From assembly GCF_014898055.3 (NCBI RefSeq), contig NW_023601433.1, positions 47,177,876-47,241,875 on the forward strand: 64,000 nt of DNA. The letters are read 5' to 3'. The translations under genes and the position numbers were made by a program. The DNA is from Talpa occidentalis (Eukaryota; Chordata; Mammalia; Eulipotyphla; Talpidae). The notes below the pieces were generated by a model. The model ran no database searches. It was not told where the DNA came from and saw only the letters and a program-made list of their open reading frames with translations. Of the stretch, positions 49,721-62,879 are shown piece after piece (position 1 is the first letter of the stretch; each line of letters starts with the position of its first letter).

Positions 49721-50525
49721 GGGACGTCAGCACAGGGTCTTGGAGACCCCTCAGCCTAGGATTTACATTTATATGGGACTTTATGCATTTGTTACCTTTG
49801 AATCCTTTTCACATTGCTGTGGAAAGGTTGCCTATCTGCTGGGCAACCAGGGATGCTCTTCCTGGAGGCGCAGTGGCCGCTGGTAGGTGGGCCCTCCATG
49901 TGTCATCTGTTCCCCTTGAAGGCCCTGCTAGCACATCTTCCCTCCTTCCCTTTCTTTGATATATCACATAGGTGCTTCCAGTTCATTAGTCCCTTCGAAT
50001 AACATTGTCGCTTTCAACATTGTTTTGTTTCCTTTCATTACAATGTTGATTTAAAAAAATTCCCTATCAGTCATGGAATGAAATGATGTTATTTGAAGAT
50101 CTGCATTTCATTATTTGCCATTTTGCTTACAGTTGTAGTTTCTAAGAACCTACTGACAATGTTATAGGATGTATTACACAGGACAGGATTATGGGCCAGT
50201 CTGTCCTGTGTATGCATTTTGCTGAGTTGTGACCTTGAGGTACCTACTCCCAGAAAGTGGGGTATCTTCCCATTTTTCAGATGAAGGGACAGATTCAGAG
50301 GTGAGAAACTGTCCAAGTTGACCCTGCACTTTTCATCACTACATACCCATGGCGTGCAAGTCCGCAGGGCCCTGGAGCATGGACCATGTGTATCTAGGAC
50401 GTGATGCTCCAAGAATAGAATGAAGGCCCTACTTTTATGTAGTACACATTGAAACTCCTTAAGCATATACTTTTAGATTCTAACTTTGCAGGATTTTGCC
50501 CAGGTAAGGACTGTGCTTTTTTTGC

Positions 50526-50548
50526 AAAAAAAAAAAAAAAAAAAAAAA
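50526..50548 (+). repeat. Poly(A) run, about 23 bases
   Basis: A-run followed by an A/C-rich segment. No retroelement body is recognisable next to it. Confidence 0.9.
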
Positions 50549-52761
50549 CCACACAAAAAAACCCAAAAGTATGTCTAAATCCAAACCCCACAGGCAGCCT
50601 CCTTGGGTTTGTTCTGGTTCTCACAATGCTGGAGGAGAGCCCAGTTGATTGACTTGCTCTCCAGCTTTGGCCTCTATGCTTTCCTTGCTGGCTTTGGTTG
50701 TATGTTTAACACAAGTGAGAATTCAGTATTGAGCTATTATAAAATACTGTGTGCTGGTGGCCTAGGGAAGGCATCTCACAAAGGATGTTAGGAAGAAACT
50801 AGACATGCCCGACCATCTCCACACTCATTTCACTCCCCAGAACTAGTCATGGATAACATTTTATTGGTGTATTATTCCCGAAATTTTCAATATTCAGACA
50901 AGTCTACATTGTCTTCTGCAAGTTTTCTCTTTTAATTTAACATTTAATTTTATTATTCTCTTTCTTGATGAATGCCAGTTAGATCCATTCTGTTACTTTT
51001 CATGTAAAGTATTCATGTTAACACATCAGTTTCCCTCCCTCTCTCCTGGTCTCTTTCTCCCCACTTGCTACTATGTGGTGAAGCTGAGATCTAAGTCTCA
51101 TTCTGCACCTACATTATATGAACTGGGGTGGGGGAAGGGGTGGGGGAGTTATGATCGGGGACTGCTTCTGCCCTGTTGCTGTATGTACATTTTTTCTTGT
51201 ATTTTCTCTATGTATATTAAAGAGTGGTGGTTATAATATATACTGTTTCCCATGTACACTTTTAAAAGAACAGGTTCCGCCCTTCCTCCAACATGAGACC
51301 AAGAACAGATTTTGTATCATCTTTATTTATCCACCTTCATGCCTAATCAAATCTTTCTCCACACATTAGAGTGCATTTCAGACTGGAGAAAATTTTAGAT
51401 GTTAATTGAATGAGGACCTTAGGCGTTGTAAGAAATGTTCTTTGCAACAGCCTCAGATAGGCATATTTTATATTTTTCTTTCAGGAATTGTGAATGAATT
51501 TAATTTTATTTTTCCTGAAGGGAGAACTATCAAACTTATGAATACTAACAAAGACAAAGATATTTTTGGATGATTGAACTCAGTTTATTAGCTGACTTCC
51601 AAATCAGAGCAAACTAGCTGAAAGTATAAGTTTGTAAAGTACTTTGTAAAGCCAGTTTGAAGGAGATATTCTAAATACTTGAGTTGTTTTGTGGTATATT
51701 TATTTTAAAATATCTAGAAATGAAAGTCAATGCTCATTCTTATTTTTAGAATGTGATTCACAGGCTTTCCAGCAGAGGTCACTGCCAGTTTGTGATTGAG
51801 CACTTTTGCTGGCAGCTGAGTAAGCGCATGTCTGCAATGCTTTCCAGAGGAAATAGGTCTGAGATGTGAAAATAGTTACATTTTATTTTAGAATGTTGTC
51901 ATGAAAATTATTATAGGTGTCATAATAGCATTTTTAAGGTATTTCAGAAGATAGAACTACTTCCTTCTTCCCAGACATATTGAAAACTTTGTAATAGTTT
52001 AGCATAATATGAAACTGTTAATAAAAAGTGGCTTGATTCTTAACTTTGCCCCACCTCCCCAAATTTAAATTTTTAAATAAAAAAGAAAATGTTACTATTT
52101 ATGAATTTAGGGAACATGTTTTTGGTGTGACTTCATTATGAATAAAACAAGAAAGCTTGACAATTTCTTTTTGATGAATTTATGACTACATATTGATTTT
52201 AGGTTGTCCTTAAATTTCAAGTATTTCTGAATCCTGGCAAAAGCTCACATTTTAAATGGAGAAGCCCAGTTAAATCCACTCTCCACCTTCTGTCTTCCCC
52301 TCAGTGTCCAAATTTTATTTCTGTGTTTTTGTTTACCAGAGAAATGTAGCCATTATTTTTTGTGGACCTTGAATTATTATTTTGTTTAGTGTAAGAATTG
52401 TGGGGTGCAATAAATGTATAAATATGTATTATAAATATAGGTACACATATAAATACATATATCTTTTGGTCAAAGTTTTTCAGTATGTAAAAATTTGAAG
52501 TATTGTGCAGACATGTCTGTATATTCCTGAGATTTGAGTGTATTTTATCCTTCAAACTGATTATTTGATGCCAATAAAATACTATTGAATTTTTAGGAGT
52601 GATCAGTTTCTGTTTGCTTAGGTTAATTTCTGTTTAATTTTTGGCTCTTTGTATGTGCTCTTGTCATTGTCTCCTTTTTATTTCACATGCTTTTTTCTTC
52701 CTCCTCTCTTGCTCTGTGTTCTCTAGAAATACTTTGTCGGCCGCGTTCATGTCGGCTGTAT

Positions 52762-52778
52762 CCACTAGAGGGCAGCAC
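52762..52778 (+). promoter_or_regulatory. CTCF motif, near consensus
   Basis: CCACTAGAGGGCAGCAC fits the CTCF core CCASYAGRKGGCRS at every position. It sits in a small CpG-containing island (CGGCCGCG, GTCGG, CACGAGCG) within otherwise CpG-poor intron. CTCF anchors chromatin loops and insulators, and orientation matters: this copy is in the forward sense. Occupancy cannot be judged from sequence. Confidence 0.75.
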
Positions 52779-54120
52779 GAGCGTGCATTGTCCAGCTAGA
52801 GTCTTTGTAGCTTGCTTTTCAGTTGGCAGGTGCGAGGGGCACTTGTGAGAACAAAGCACATTATTACCGAACACAGAAATCCCCAGTGACAAAGCATTGT
52901 AGTGAATTCAAATACATAGTCTGGGAAATTCTCAGAGTCCAGGCGACTGGTCTCTGTGGTAAGAACTGATATATATGATCACTGGTAATTAAAACTAACA
53001 CTTGTGGATGGGACTGAGCTATATTGTTAATGTAGGACTTATAGTCTGTGGCAGGCTCTGCTAGTGAGCTTTATTTCTTTTTTAAAATCCCTGAATAGTT
53101 ATGAGGTGTAAAGATAGAGAGTTGGTTGGGAGAAAGCTTGCTCTCTGGTTTCATCTTTGTTTTCGAAAAGAATGGAAAATACTTACAAATAAAGGCATAT
53201 GTATCGTTTTATCCATCTTGCAAGACACTGTGCTCATAGCACCTGATTGAGTCCTTACTAACAGGTTTATTTTACTTACTGACTTCTGAAAATAAAGCAC
53301 ACATAAAATGAAGCCGTTTAACTATTGAATCCTTGCATAAAGAGGCGATTATAGTATTAGATTTGTTATTACTTGTTATTATGTTATTAGATTAGATTAT
53401 TATGTTATTAGATTATAGTATTAGATGTGTAACCTTGTGCCTTAGATTAGCACCTTCATTTTATATTCATTTCTTGTAGGCTCCATGCCTTATTTTCAGC
53501 TTTTGTATTTTCTAACACAAAGCTTTGAATGTGATAAGGCATGACAAGTAAACCTTATTTGTCTAATAAGGTTTTCATAATATAAGCAACTGTAAAATTC
53601 TTCCACCCACCTCAGTTTTCATATCTCAAATATTTTTTTCCAAAACATAAACTGAAGCCCCTGCCTCCTGACCGTCCTGTCTTAGCCTGTCCAATCACAG
53701 TGGCTGCATCTCTAATAGAGGCTTTATCACCCTGCCCCACCTTTTCTTTAAATACCAATTCTCCATTCCAGCACGCAGGCAAATTAACACAGAGACATAG
53801 CCCATTATGAAGTAAATTTATTCCGCTAATTGGTTGACGACATTAGGCTTGATGGGAACTGGCACATTATCTTCAGCATCATTCTTACTTTGACTCTTGG
53901 TGAGATGACTCCAAATACAGTTTGATTTTTATTTTTCATTCCCCTGCCTAGCAGAAGCAATTGTGTAGTGACATTCTCAGTTGTCTTATGTTCTCAAAGC
54001 CTCTCACCAAAGCGTCTTATAAGTGGCTTCCCAGATGGGGTGATGAGAGCAGACAAAGTGCCAGCAGTAACTATCAGAGGAGTGGTGCTACCATGGATGG
54101 GCGGCAAGAATGGAGGTGGT

Positions 54121-54362
54121 GGGCCTCCCTGGTGGTGCAAGGGGTTCAGACACAACCTCTGAAGCTATCTGCAGCCAATGCAGCACAAGTTCCATCCCCG
54201 GTTAGGGAGATACCCACATGGTGCAGCAGACAGCTCCTCACTCGCCCTCTGCTCCCCTCAGCAGTGTATTTCAGTCGATCTGCCTGTTCTGTTCCCCACT
54301 CTGTCTCTGGCGAATCCTCTCACCCCTCGCACCTCTGCATAAACAAATAAATCTTTAAAAAA
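54121..54362 (+). mobile_element. T+ tRNA-SINE copy 22
   Basis: 'C' type. Perfect 12-bp duplication AATGGAGGTGGT (54109-54120 and 54363-54374). The end of the variable region is deleted (CACCTCTGCATAAACAAATAA). Confidence 0.93.
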
Positions 54363-54714
54363 AATGGAGGTGGTCACAGGCCTTGATGAAGGAGGTGGGG
54401 CTTGTGTTGTGTGATGTGGATGACTGAGTCGCAGGATGTAGAGATTAGTGCAGAATAGGGTAAAAAAAAGGAGACAAGTGTTGTAGTGGCAGAAGGTGGT
54501 GTACGTTACTCGGTGTCTAGGGTGGAAGGGATGATTGTTGGTTTGAGTTAAATGATGAAGGATAGCAATACATGCACATGTGCAAAGGCTTAAGTTTAGC
54601 CTTTAGACAGAGGAGGAGAAGTCATTGGAGTTTTTATTTTTATTTTAGAACAACAACAAATTAAGAGAAGCAAACCTTATTATCATTAGATTCAAAATCC
54701 ACTGATGGACTGTT

Positions 54715-54945
54715 TTGTGGTGGAGTGCTTATAGCTCTGTACCCATCTGATCTGGGTTTAGAAGTATATTCTGCCACACACCACATCACCTTTGTCATCT
54801 TGGGTAGTTCTAGAACCTTCTTAGATTTTGTCTACTAAAATGTATATATCTCCTTACAGGGCTCTTGTGAAGATTAAATTATATTTCACTTCTAAAAGTC
54901 CAGCATAATATTTGTTATATTGCAATAGATGCTCTTAATTGTGTT
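54715..54945 (+). repeat. MIR SINE
   Basis: GGTGGAGTGCTTATAGCTCT, ATCTGGGTTTAGAAGTATAT, TTGTCATCTTGGGTAGTTC and GGGCTCTTGTGAAGATTAAA are MIR blocks in the sense order. Confidence 0.75.
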
Positions 54946-54983
54946 TCCCTTTCTACATCATCCTTTAAGACTGAATTAATAGA

Positions 54984-55251
54984 GGGCCTCCCCTGGTGGC
55001 GCAGCGGTTGAGCACTGGGTTGCGAAGCTGCCCACAGCCTGTGCAGCACCGGTTCGATCCCCGGCCGCCGGCGAGGGTCCCACATGGCACGCAGACCTCT
55101 CCTGCCGCCCGCTGCTCCCCTCAGCAGTGTATTTCGTCCGTCTGCCTGTTCTATTCCTCGCTCTGGCTCTGGTGAATTCTCTCACCCTCCCCCGCGTCTG
55201 ACTATACCCAGTGCCTGTATAAATAAATAAATAAATCTTTAAAAAAAAAAA
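54984..55251 (+). mobile_element. T+ tRNA-SINE copy 23, best preserved
   Basis: Reference copy for the family in this window. The tRNA-like head holds pol III box A TGGCGCAGCGG (54997-55007) and box B GGTTCGATCCC (55051-55061). A conserved body (GCTGCTCCCCTCAGCAGTGT, CTGCCTGTTCT, CTCTGGTGAATTCTCTCACC) follows. The tail is (AAAT)n with AATAAA, then TCTTT, then A13: a T+ SINE whose transcripts can be polyadenylated and which L1 machinery would mobilise. The perfect 17-bp duplication AAGACTGAATTAATAGA (54967-54983 and 55252-55268) and low divergence indicate a recent insertion. Confidence 0.96.
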
Positions 55252-55379
55252 AAGACTGAATTAATAGAAACAATAAGAATTAACACAAATATAGTGGGTA
55301 TTTTCTACATGCTAGTTGGCTGACCTCAAGGAATGAGCTATTTGGCAGATTTGATTGATGTGTTCACAATAATAATATA

Positions 55380-55531
55380 GAGTTGTCTTGATGCTGTACT
55401 AGTTAATGTTCTAAGTACTTTGTCATCTCACTTAGTCCTTGGGACAACACTATCAGTTGGGACTCCTTATTGCTGTCATCGCTGTTTTGTCCTTGAAGCC
55501 ACTGAGGTGACATGGAGAAGTTAAGAAACTT
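55380..55531 (-). repeat. MIR SINE, antisense, cut by a younger SINE
   Basis: TAGTCCTTGGGACAACACTA, CTGTTTTGTCCTTGAAGCCA and GAGAAGTTAAGAAACTT read as reverse-strand MIR. SINE copy 24 interrupts it at the right end. Confidence 0.65.
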
Positions 55532-55796
55532 CCTGGTGGCCTACAGGTTAAGTCTCAGTGCTATCTCTGTGATGACCCACACAGCATGAGTTCAATCCCC
55601 AGCCAGGGAGCTAACACACAGGGAGGCTCAGCAGACCTCTCCTGTCTCGCCCGCTGCTCCCCTCAGCAGTGTATTTCAGTAGATCTCCCTGTTCTGCTCC
55701 CCACTTTGTCTCCGGTGAATCCTCTTACACACACCCCCCGCATACCTCTGGCCTATACCCCAGTTCTTCTATGCAAAAATAAATACTTTTTTTTAA
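55532..55796 (+). mobile_element. T+ tRNA-SINE copy 24, nested in MIR
   Basis: 'C' type with a damaged head. Short duplication AAGAAACTT (55523-55531 and 55797-55805). The tail is altered to AAATAAATACTTTTTTTTAAAA. Confidence 0.9.
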
Positions 55797-56689
55797 AAGA
55801 AACTTTCCCATGTCAGGAAATGGAGGAGTAGAGCCTCCAGTGTCCACTGTCTGGCTCTATGCCCTCAACAGTCTTGCCTAGAGCCTCACCTCAGAGAGGA
55901 AGCCCAGAGTTGACCTTAATGAAACTAGATTCACTAATACTTTCTGACCACCACAACTTGAAATACTCTGCCTTTAGAATTTTTCAACAAATGCAATCAG
56001 TGTATAGGCATTTGGCGGAGAAGCAACCATGGGACAGAATCCTTTAATTATCCATGATGCTCAATCTGGAGAAAATCAGTTCACTTCTGTGGGCCTCAGT
56101 TCTCCTTGTATTTTGAGCAGTGTTTTAAATAGAGGCATTGTGAAAGCATCTGAGCGTGCTCTGGAACTGCAATTAGGAGTTACTGTTTGGGGACCTAATG
56201 GGGGAACCCATTTTTTTCTGCTAGGCATGAGACATTCCAGCACCTTTGTGTTCTGACCTCGTCCTTGCCTGTAGGATACCATCTTAGCTTTGCCCTCACC
56301 TCATTCATATTCAAGATGTCACCTCTTTGCTTTTTGATGTCTTTTGTTCCCAGCACGACAGCTTCAATCTTAACTAGAAATCACCCAACAAATTGAAAAG
56401 ACTCAATTCTGGAAATGGTATTTTGTGGCTTTCATTCAATCTGTAATATATTTGAAAGCACTAACTTTGGGTCTCCTCAAAAGAAAGGAGCTCTCTCCAT
56501 GTTTCATTTGGAGGTGTTTTTGATTTCAGTTATTCATTTGTGCATGTGAGGGGACTTCTAGCCATGTGTTTGTTGCTTTCTTTCTTATTAAACTGACAAC
56601 TCGTAGAACCCTTGCACCTTCCCTGCTCGCAAATCTTTCTGTTCCTTTAAAGTCTGAGTTTGCCCCCCCGCCCTTAAATCATAAAAGTA

Positions 56690-57000
56690 ATACATGCTCA
56701 TGGAAAAAGAAGCAGAGAAATATGTGGAAAGTGGAAAACTGAATAAAAATGCCCTGAATACCACTCCCTTTTCCTCCCCTTGAGGGAAAACTCAATTATC
56801 TTTTTTTTTTTTTTTTTTTTTTTGGTGTACCTTCCAGATTTTTTTCTGCACATATATGAACATTTAAACACACCCCCACACACAAATGGTTTCCTGCTAT
56901 ACATACTGTTCTGCCAATATATCTTGGATATGTTTCTGCAGCAGCAAATATAGATTGACTTCATCTGTTAACAGCTCCTTAGTAATTAGGGGATAATTTC
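56690..57000 (+). repeat. Ancient LINE-like 3' repeat with poly(T)
   Basis: AAAAGTAATACATGCTCATG, AATGCCCTGAATACCACTCC, TGGTGTACCTTCCAG and TTTTTCTGCACATATATGAA, then ATACATACTGTTCTG, is the order of a common old mammalian repeat (probably L1ME-type). It includes a 23-base T-run at 56801-56823. It appears to be the same family as 10165-10870. Confidence 0.55.
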
Positions 57001-57883
57001 TCCCCTATATTTGTGTTTCCAAAACAAGATGTTTTGGATACATTCCCATAGTTCTTTACAGACCACTTATTTCCAGTGCTCTCCCAGTTCTGCTTCTCTG
57101 AGGCAATGAATTTTGTCTGCTAATAGCATCCACTCTTAACATTTTGTACATTTTGCCCTTTTTAATAAGAAAAGGACAGGTCACAGAACTAAAACTGAAA
57201 CTAGACAGATAAGTGCAGTTGGTATTGGGGACTAAGACACACAGTAATAACCTTTTATCTATAATTTCAAGGCCTCTAAGTCAGGAGAGCTCTGGCCATG
57301 GACATGCTGCTCATTATTTGGCCAGTAACATGGAGTCCTTTCTTAAACCTTACACCAGTATCTTTGTTCTTCCCTCATCTGTCTCTGGCAATAAGGATTG
57401 GTCTCCATTTGAATTTATAGAAAGTAAAAAGAAACACAAAATGCATTAGAAAAATCACCATCAAAATTATAATTAACTTATTATATTTCAGCCAATACAG
57501 ATATTATAAATGTTTGATAACACTTTAGCTTGCTAGGTTTATTTTCTAGAGGTGTATGCTAAAACAATTTGCATTCACGTATCATCAGTATAGTTTTTAA
57601 CTGCATGGTCTCATTTTCAAAATGCATGTATTTTGCTAACCCATTTCTAATTTCTCTCTAGAAATAGCAGTTTTGGGTTTTACATGCTACATGGTACGAA
57701 GCATTGAAGCTTTTGTGGGTAATACTATTTACAATTACCTGTGTCACACTATTTTAACTTCTTACAGGTTTACCCACCCTTCAAAAGTCGTGCAGTCCTA
57801 TTTGATATGATTTGGAAAGTTAGTTTTTGGGCCTGTGAACACAATTGCCATTAATTTATGTGGACAAAATTTTGAGCGATCTT

Positions 57884-58154
57884 TTTTCCTTAAAGTTTCA
57901 CTTATGCATACCATAACTGGGGTACAGGCCAGAGATGTGGCGGGGGGGTGAGACGATTCACCAGAGAGAGAGTGGGGAACAGAACAGGCAGACTGACTGA
58001 AATACACTGCTGAGGGGAGCAGCGGGAGAGACAAGAGAGGTCTGCTGCTCCATGTGGGTTGCTCCCTGGCCTGCCGGGGATCGAGCTCCTGCTGCAGAGG
58101 CTGCAGATTGCTTCACAGTGCTGTGCTTAACCTCTTGCGCCACCAGGGAGGCCC
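57884..58154 (-). mobile_element. T+ tRNA-SINE copy 25
   Basis: 'C' type with a decayed tail (CCTTAAAGTTTCACTTATGC) and a G7 run. Diverged duplication TTGAGCGATCTT (57872-57883) and TTGAGCATTCTT (58155-58166). Confidence 0.9.
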
Positions 58155-58478
58155 TTGAGCATTCTTAAACCAAAAAATAACTTACCAAATCATACCAAAT
58201 AGGAACATTCTACCTTTGGATAGTGGCAGGTAAAAGTGAATTTACTTTTGCTTTGTGCTCCTTAAAACTAAAGCCAGTCCCTTTGTTCTATGTGTTCTAT
58301 GTAAGCCTGAAGCACTTGGGGGAAAAGCAGCTCCTTTAGTCCGCTGACCAATATAAAGGTTGTACTGGACCCATGGACCTGGATTATGTAATTGAATTAT
58401 GGACGTCGTTGGCTGGTGGGGACAGCAGGAGAACCAGGAATGGCAAAGTGCCAGTTACTCAGGTCTTAACAGATGAGC

Positions 58479-58503
58479 TTTTTTTTTTTTTTTTTTTTTT
58501 TTT
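58479..58503 (+). repeat. Poly(T) run, about 25 bases
   Basis: T-run followed by AAAGCTG. It could be the A-tail of an antisense retroelement, but no body is recognisable downstream. Confidence 0.9.
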
Positions 58504-59986
58504 AAAGCTGACAGTATTGTGAATTTTTATCTCTTACATAGATGTTCAAATACAAGTACTCAGTTTTTCCAAACCATATACTAACCCTGTCTGTGAGATC
58601 AGAGCAGTAGGATAGACTGCTCTCTGGGCAGTTTTGATCAGTCTGCATTTTGGCAGTTTTTATGATGCTGCAGGTATCAGTTACCTGGGCAAGCAGTTGG
58701 TGGGAAAGTGGCATTCCTTCCTTCACTGGCACTACAGAAGTATGAAAAGGAGGTTCCATCTCTAACTGCTGTCTGACCTGTAGCCACTGTCACCACCTCA
58801 GGGTGAGGACTGGCTGTTGGGCTTGGAGAATAGCGTTATTGTTCTTGACCCTTGTCTCTTACCTCAATCCAATTAATATACTTGTCTTGACATTGTTTAT
58901 CCTTTAAGGTCATGTATGATTGTGGTTTTGTGCCAAATGTAGAAGATAACATGTTGGGCTGATGGTTGGAGGGCAGCTGGAGTCCGCATTTGGAAAGTCA
59001 ACGAGGACATTTTGCCTCAGTGATCACCTTGTTCAGTTAGGATGACTTGTGGGTTTGGTATTTTGGAAAATAAAGATTTTTGTTCAGAGAAATATTGCCT
59101 GTGTTTGCATTTGGAGATTGGGTGTCTGGGCTTGAAAATGAGATCCTTCTGCAGTGTGCCTGAACATGTCAGATCCGGACAGGGTGGTGTGACTCTGGTT
59201 TTAGCCTCCATAAAATCAGACCAGGAGACCTGCTGATGGGCCCAAGAGGGAATCTGTTTTTCCAGTTTTGGTGACTGGGGACCAGCTTCATGCTTAGTAA
59301 GCTCAGCACCCACAGGGACTTGACATGATTTTTTAAAAAAAATCCTCCTTTATCTTTGCTATGTCTATCATTTTAGATTTCCTCTCCTATCCTCTCCTTT
59401 TCCATCCTCCTCTCGTTTCTGGTTATACATTCGTTTCTCGTTATACATTTGTGTATATGGAAGTGGCTCATTTATGTGGGGAGTATGGGCCAAGTTCAAC
59501 TGGCAGTAGCATTTTATTATCTCACATATCAGATATTTATCTAAATATTTAGTTAATAAGCATAGTTAATATTCTCTATAGCATTTGCTCAGTGAAGAAA
59601 TAAACAATATGGATTATTGGCTTCAGGAAAATGACAACTTATTTAAAAAAATAGTCTTAAAATCTGATGAAAGTTTTGAGAGTCTTGAAAGTTTTCATGT
59701 TTATTTTTAAAAAAGAACTACATGGAGGGTTGTGTTTTATCAGCCCTCACAGATGAAGTGTTTTATCTCAAGCATTGAACTCCAGGGTGGACCCTTATTA
59801 ATGGGTCGTGCATAATTCAATGAAGTATTACTTTTGATCAGTCTATGGGCATATATACGAAATGTGTACAGCTGAGACCCTCTGTGTGGTTTTTCTCTAG
59901 TAGATTGAAGGTGATTGTCTTCCTGGGGTTTGTAGTATGTACTCTGAGCACAGAACATATTCCCAAATCTATACTCATTGGCCTTA

Positions 59987-60012
59987 GTGTGTGTGTGTGT
60001 GTGTGTGTGTAA
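59987..60012 (+). repeat. (GT)n microsatellite
   Basis: About 12 GT units, followed shortly by a short CA run (CACACACACA), giving a small potential hairpin. Confidence 0.92.
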
Positions 60013-61584
60013 GTCACACACACACTTTGTAATTTTGGATTACTATTTTTGTATATGTAGACCGAAAGACTTCCTCTTTTTTTTAAAGGGTTCTGAAAAA
60101 GGTCATATTAATTTAACCTTTGCTTCGTAAGATGTAGATTAGTGTTTTGTGGTTGGAATTTAATTTTAATAGGTTTTATCAAATGACTAAAAGATATTGA
60201 AAATGTTTCATATGAGAGTCAGGAGCAGTAAATCACACACAGGATTGTTAAAGTAGAAGTCCACAGTGGATGCACATGCGGAGTATGCATTTCTGCCCAG
60301 GGATTTACTTGCATTACTGACTTTGGGTGCTTTCATTTTTCCTCATCATCCTGCAATATTAGATGGCTGGTAGATATCGTGGTGAAGGAGGGTTTTAACA
60401 TGCCAGTCTCCCCCTGTTGGGGAAGTGTTTAAAACCTGTTCTTTTACCCATTTTAGGGCATTTGGCTTTTCATAGGGATTTTAAAACTTCATGCTTGAAA
60501 TAAATAGGCAACTGATATTAGTATTACCTGTCGTTGAAAGCAGTTCCTGAATCTCTCTTATCGGCATTGTATTTCCCCCCTTTTTTTCATCCCCTTCCAT
60601 TTTCTTTTTATTGTCCTCTAGTTTTCACTGTCCCCCTTGCTAAAATTATATTTGCTTAGAAGGCAGGTGCGGCACCTCTGGGTGACCTTTTGCTTGCTGC
60701 CTCTAAGTTAGATGGAGCCTCTTAAAGGCAGAGTTTTCATGTTCACATTGTACCCCTATCCTCTGAGTCAGGTTGGCAGGTCCTTGTTCCTAATCCAGCC
60801 GTTACTAGAACCCAGTCACACCCATTTATTGTCTGAGGCTGCTGGTCATTACCATAGGAGTGGCATGCATTGTGAGTAGTTGCAACAGTGTCTAGTTGGC
60901 CCACAAAATCTAAAATACCTACTTTCTGGCACTTTCCCAAAAAAAGTTTGCTGATTTGCAACTGAAATCTCTGTAGATTCTCAATAAATGTTGAATGAAT
61001 TAACATATTTAAAATTTTCCAGCTAGGTTTTACTTAATATGGTAACAAACCACTGGTCCCTAGTGCTTGGGCTGCTTGTAGGTCCATAGTAAAGATGAAT
61101 CAGAATGTGTGCATGAGATTAGTCCAATCAGATGTATTATCATGTCATTATTAAATGCAAATATTGTGTCAGTATATATGTAGTAACTTCTCTATAGGAA
61201 AAGGGGCGAATTGGAAGTATAAGTTGCTGGATTTTGAAAATATCCCCAAATAGCATGGCTGAATACCTGGGTTACCTGGGTTTCTTGAGAATTAGTTCCT
61301 TCATCTTGGCTTTGCAAGTACCAGAACAGTTGTGGGGGATGAGGGTAGAGCATGTGAACTTGTGGGCCCACTTCTGTCTGGGCTTCAGATTGAAAGCAGG
61401 CTACACCCACAGAGAGAACTAATATGTGTGCAAACAACTTCAGATGTTTCAAAAAGTGGATAAAGCAATTGCTATGTGCCCACTCATGCCTCTCTTTTCC
61501 TCCTAAAATCAGTGGTCTTACTTCCTCCATGAAACTTTAAAAACTGTTTCAAAGTGCTTGTGGTTGTTCTGTTAGTTTTGTAGA

Positions 61585-62045
61585 GATGCTGTGGCAAAGT
61601 GCCCAGAAGTGGATGGCTTGAAACAATAAAAAGTTGTTGTCTTAAAGTTCTGGAGACTAGAAATAGGAAATCAAGGTGTTAGTGGGGCCCTACTCCCTCT
61701 GAGGGCTCCGTAGAAGGACTATCCTAACCTCTTACCCCTCTTTCCAGTTTTTGTAGCCCCAGGTATTTCCTGACTGTGGGTACATCTCTTTAGTCCTACA
61801 TCTTCACGTGATGTTTGCCCTGTGTGTCTTTATGTCATTTCTCTCCAGTGTCTGTGTTCCAATTCCTCCCCTTGAAAAGGACATCAGTGGTAATGGATTA
61901 CGCCTCCTGCCCCATATGACCTAATTTTAACTTAATTCTGTAAAAATTCTATCTCCAAATAATTTTACACCCTGAGATACTAAAGGCTAGAACTTGAGCA
62001 TGTTTGGGGAGTGCAAAATTGTGCCTAAACGGTATCTCTAATCAG
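61585..62045 (-). mobile_element. MLT1-type MaLR LTR, antisense
   Basis: Blocks GTGGATGGCTTGAAACAATA, AAAGTTCTGGAGACTAGAAA, CTCTGAGGGCTCCG, AAAAGGACATCAGTGG, CATATGACCTAATTTTAACT and CACCCTGAGATACTAAAGGC form, in order, a reversed MLT1 LTR. This is an old ERVL-MaLR solo LTR with no internal coding sequence. It is diverged, so promoter activity is unlikely. Confidence 0.8.
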
Positions 62046-62365
62046 TATAATTCAAAAGGATATTTGATTTCAATAACGGAGTATTGTAAAATATGTCTAA
62101 GAGAAGGAAGCATTATTTTTTGAGTCTAGAAGAACTTGGACCTCACTAAGACTTCATAAATGGATTTGAGTATTGATTACATTGGTTGTGACATCTCTTT
62201 TCAGGTATGCACTTTAACTCATTCATATTTTGGATGTGGTTAGGAATAAGAGACTGATTTCAAAAGCTTGTCCTGAAGTTACAGTACACACAAGAACATT
62301 AAACATGAGGATCATAACCATGTTCTTCTCACGTATTTTGTCATTTTCTTGGCTAATTTTCAGAT

Positions 62366-62634
62366 TTTTTTTTAAAGATTTATTTATTTATGCATATAAG
62401 AACTGGGGTACAGGCCAGAGGTGTGGGAGGTGAGAGGATTCACCAGAGACAGAGTGGGGAAGAGAACAGGCAGATTGACTGAAATACACTGCTGAGGGGA
62501 GCAGCAGGAGAGTCAGGAAAAGTCTGCTGTGCCATGTGGGTAGCTCCCTGTCTGGAGATTGAACTCGTGCTGCCGTGGCTGCGGATAGTTACATAGGTTG
62601 CATTTTAACCCCTTGTGCCACCAGGGAGGCCCTG
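62366..62634 (-). mobile_element. T+ tRNA-SINE copy 26
   Basis: 'C' type (TATTTATGCATATAAGAACTGG). Duplication ATTTTCAGAT (62356-62365 and 62635-62644). Confidence 0.92.
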
Positions 62635-62639
62635 ATTTT

Positions 62640-62690
62640 CAGATATTTGTGGATACTTGTGGATGAATATTTCAGATATTTGTGGATGAA
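62640..62690 (+). repeat. Short local duplication
   Basis: CAGATATTTGTGGAT occurs twice (about 62640 and 62673), with TACTTGTGGATGAATATTT between. It lies directly beside the SINE target site. Confidence 0.75.
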
Positions 62691-62879
62691 TTAGGACACT
62701 CAGAATAGTCCGAATTTTCTTCGTGATTTTACATTGTGGTCATAACACACGTAACGCAAGCTCTGTGAGTGGATTCAGATACTATGTTCTGTCAAAATCA
62801 TAGACTAAAATCCAATTATATTTTGTCTTCTTTGTTTCTGTTTATTTCTGCTTTCTTCCCTAGAAAGATTAAAAAGGAC

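Noticed and set aside
50089..50466. 125-codon - strand frame
   Set aside because: No recognisable domain, no splice context and no matching family. Most likely a chance frame.
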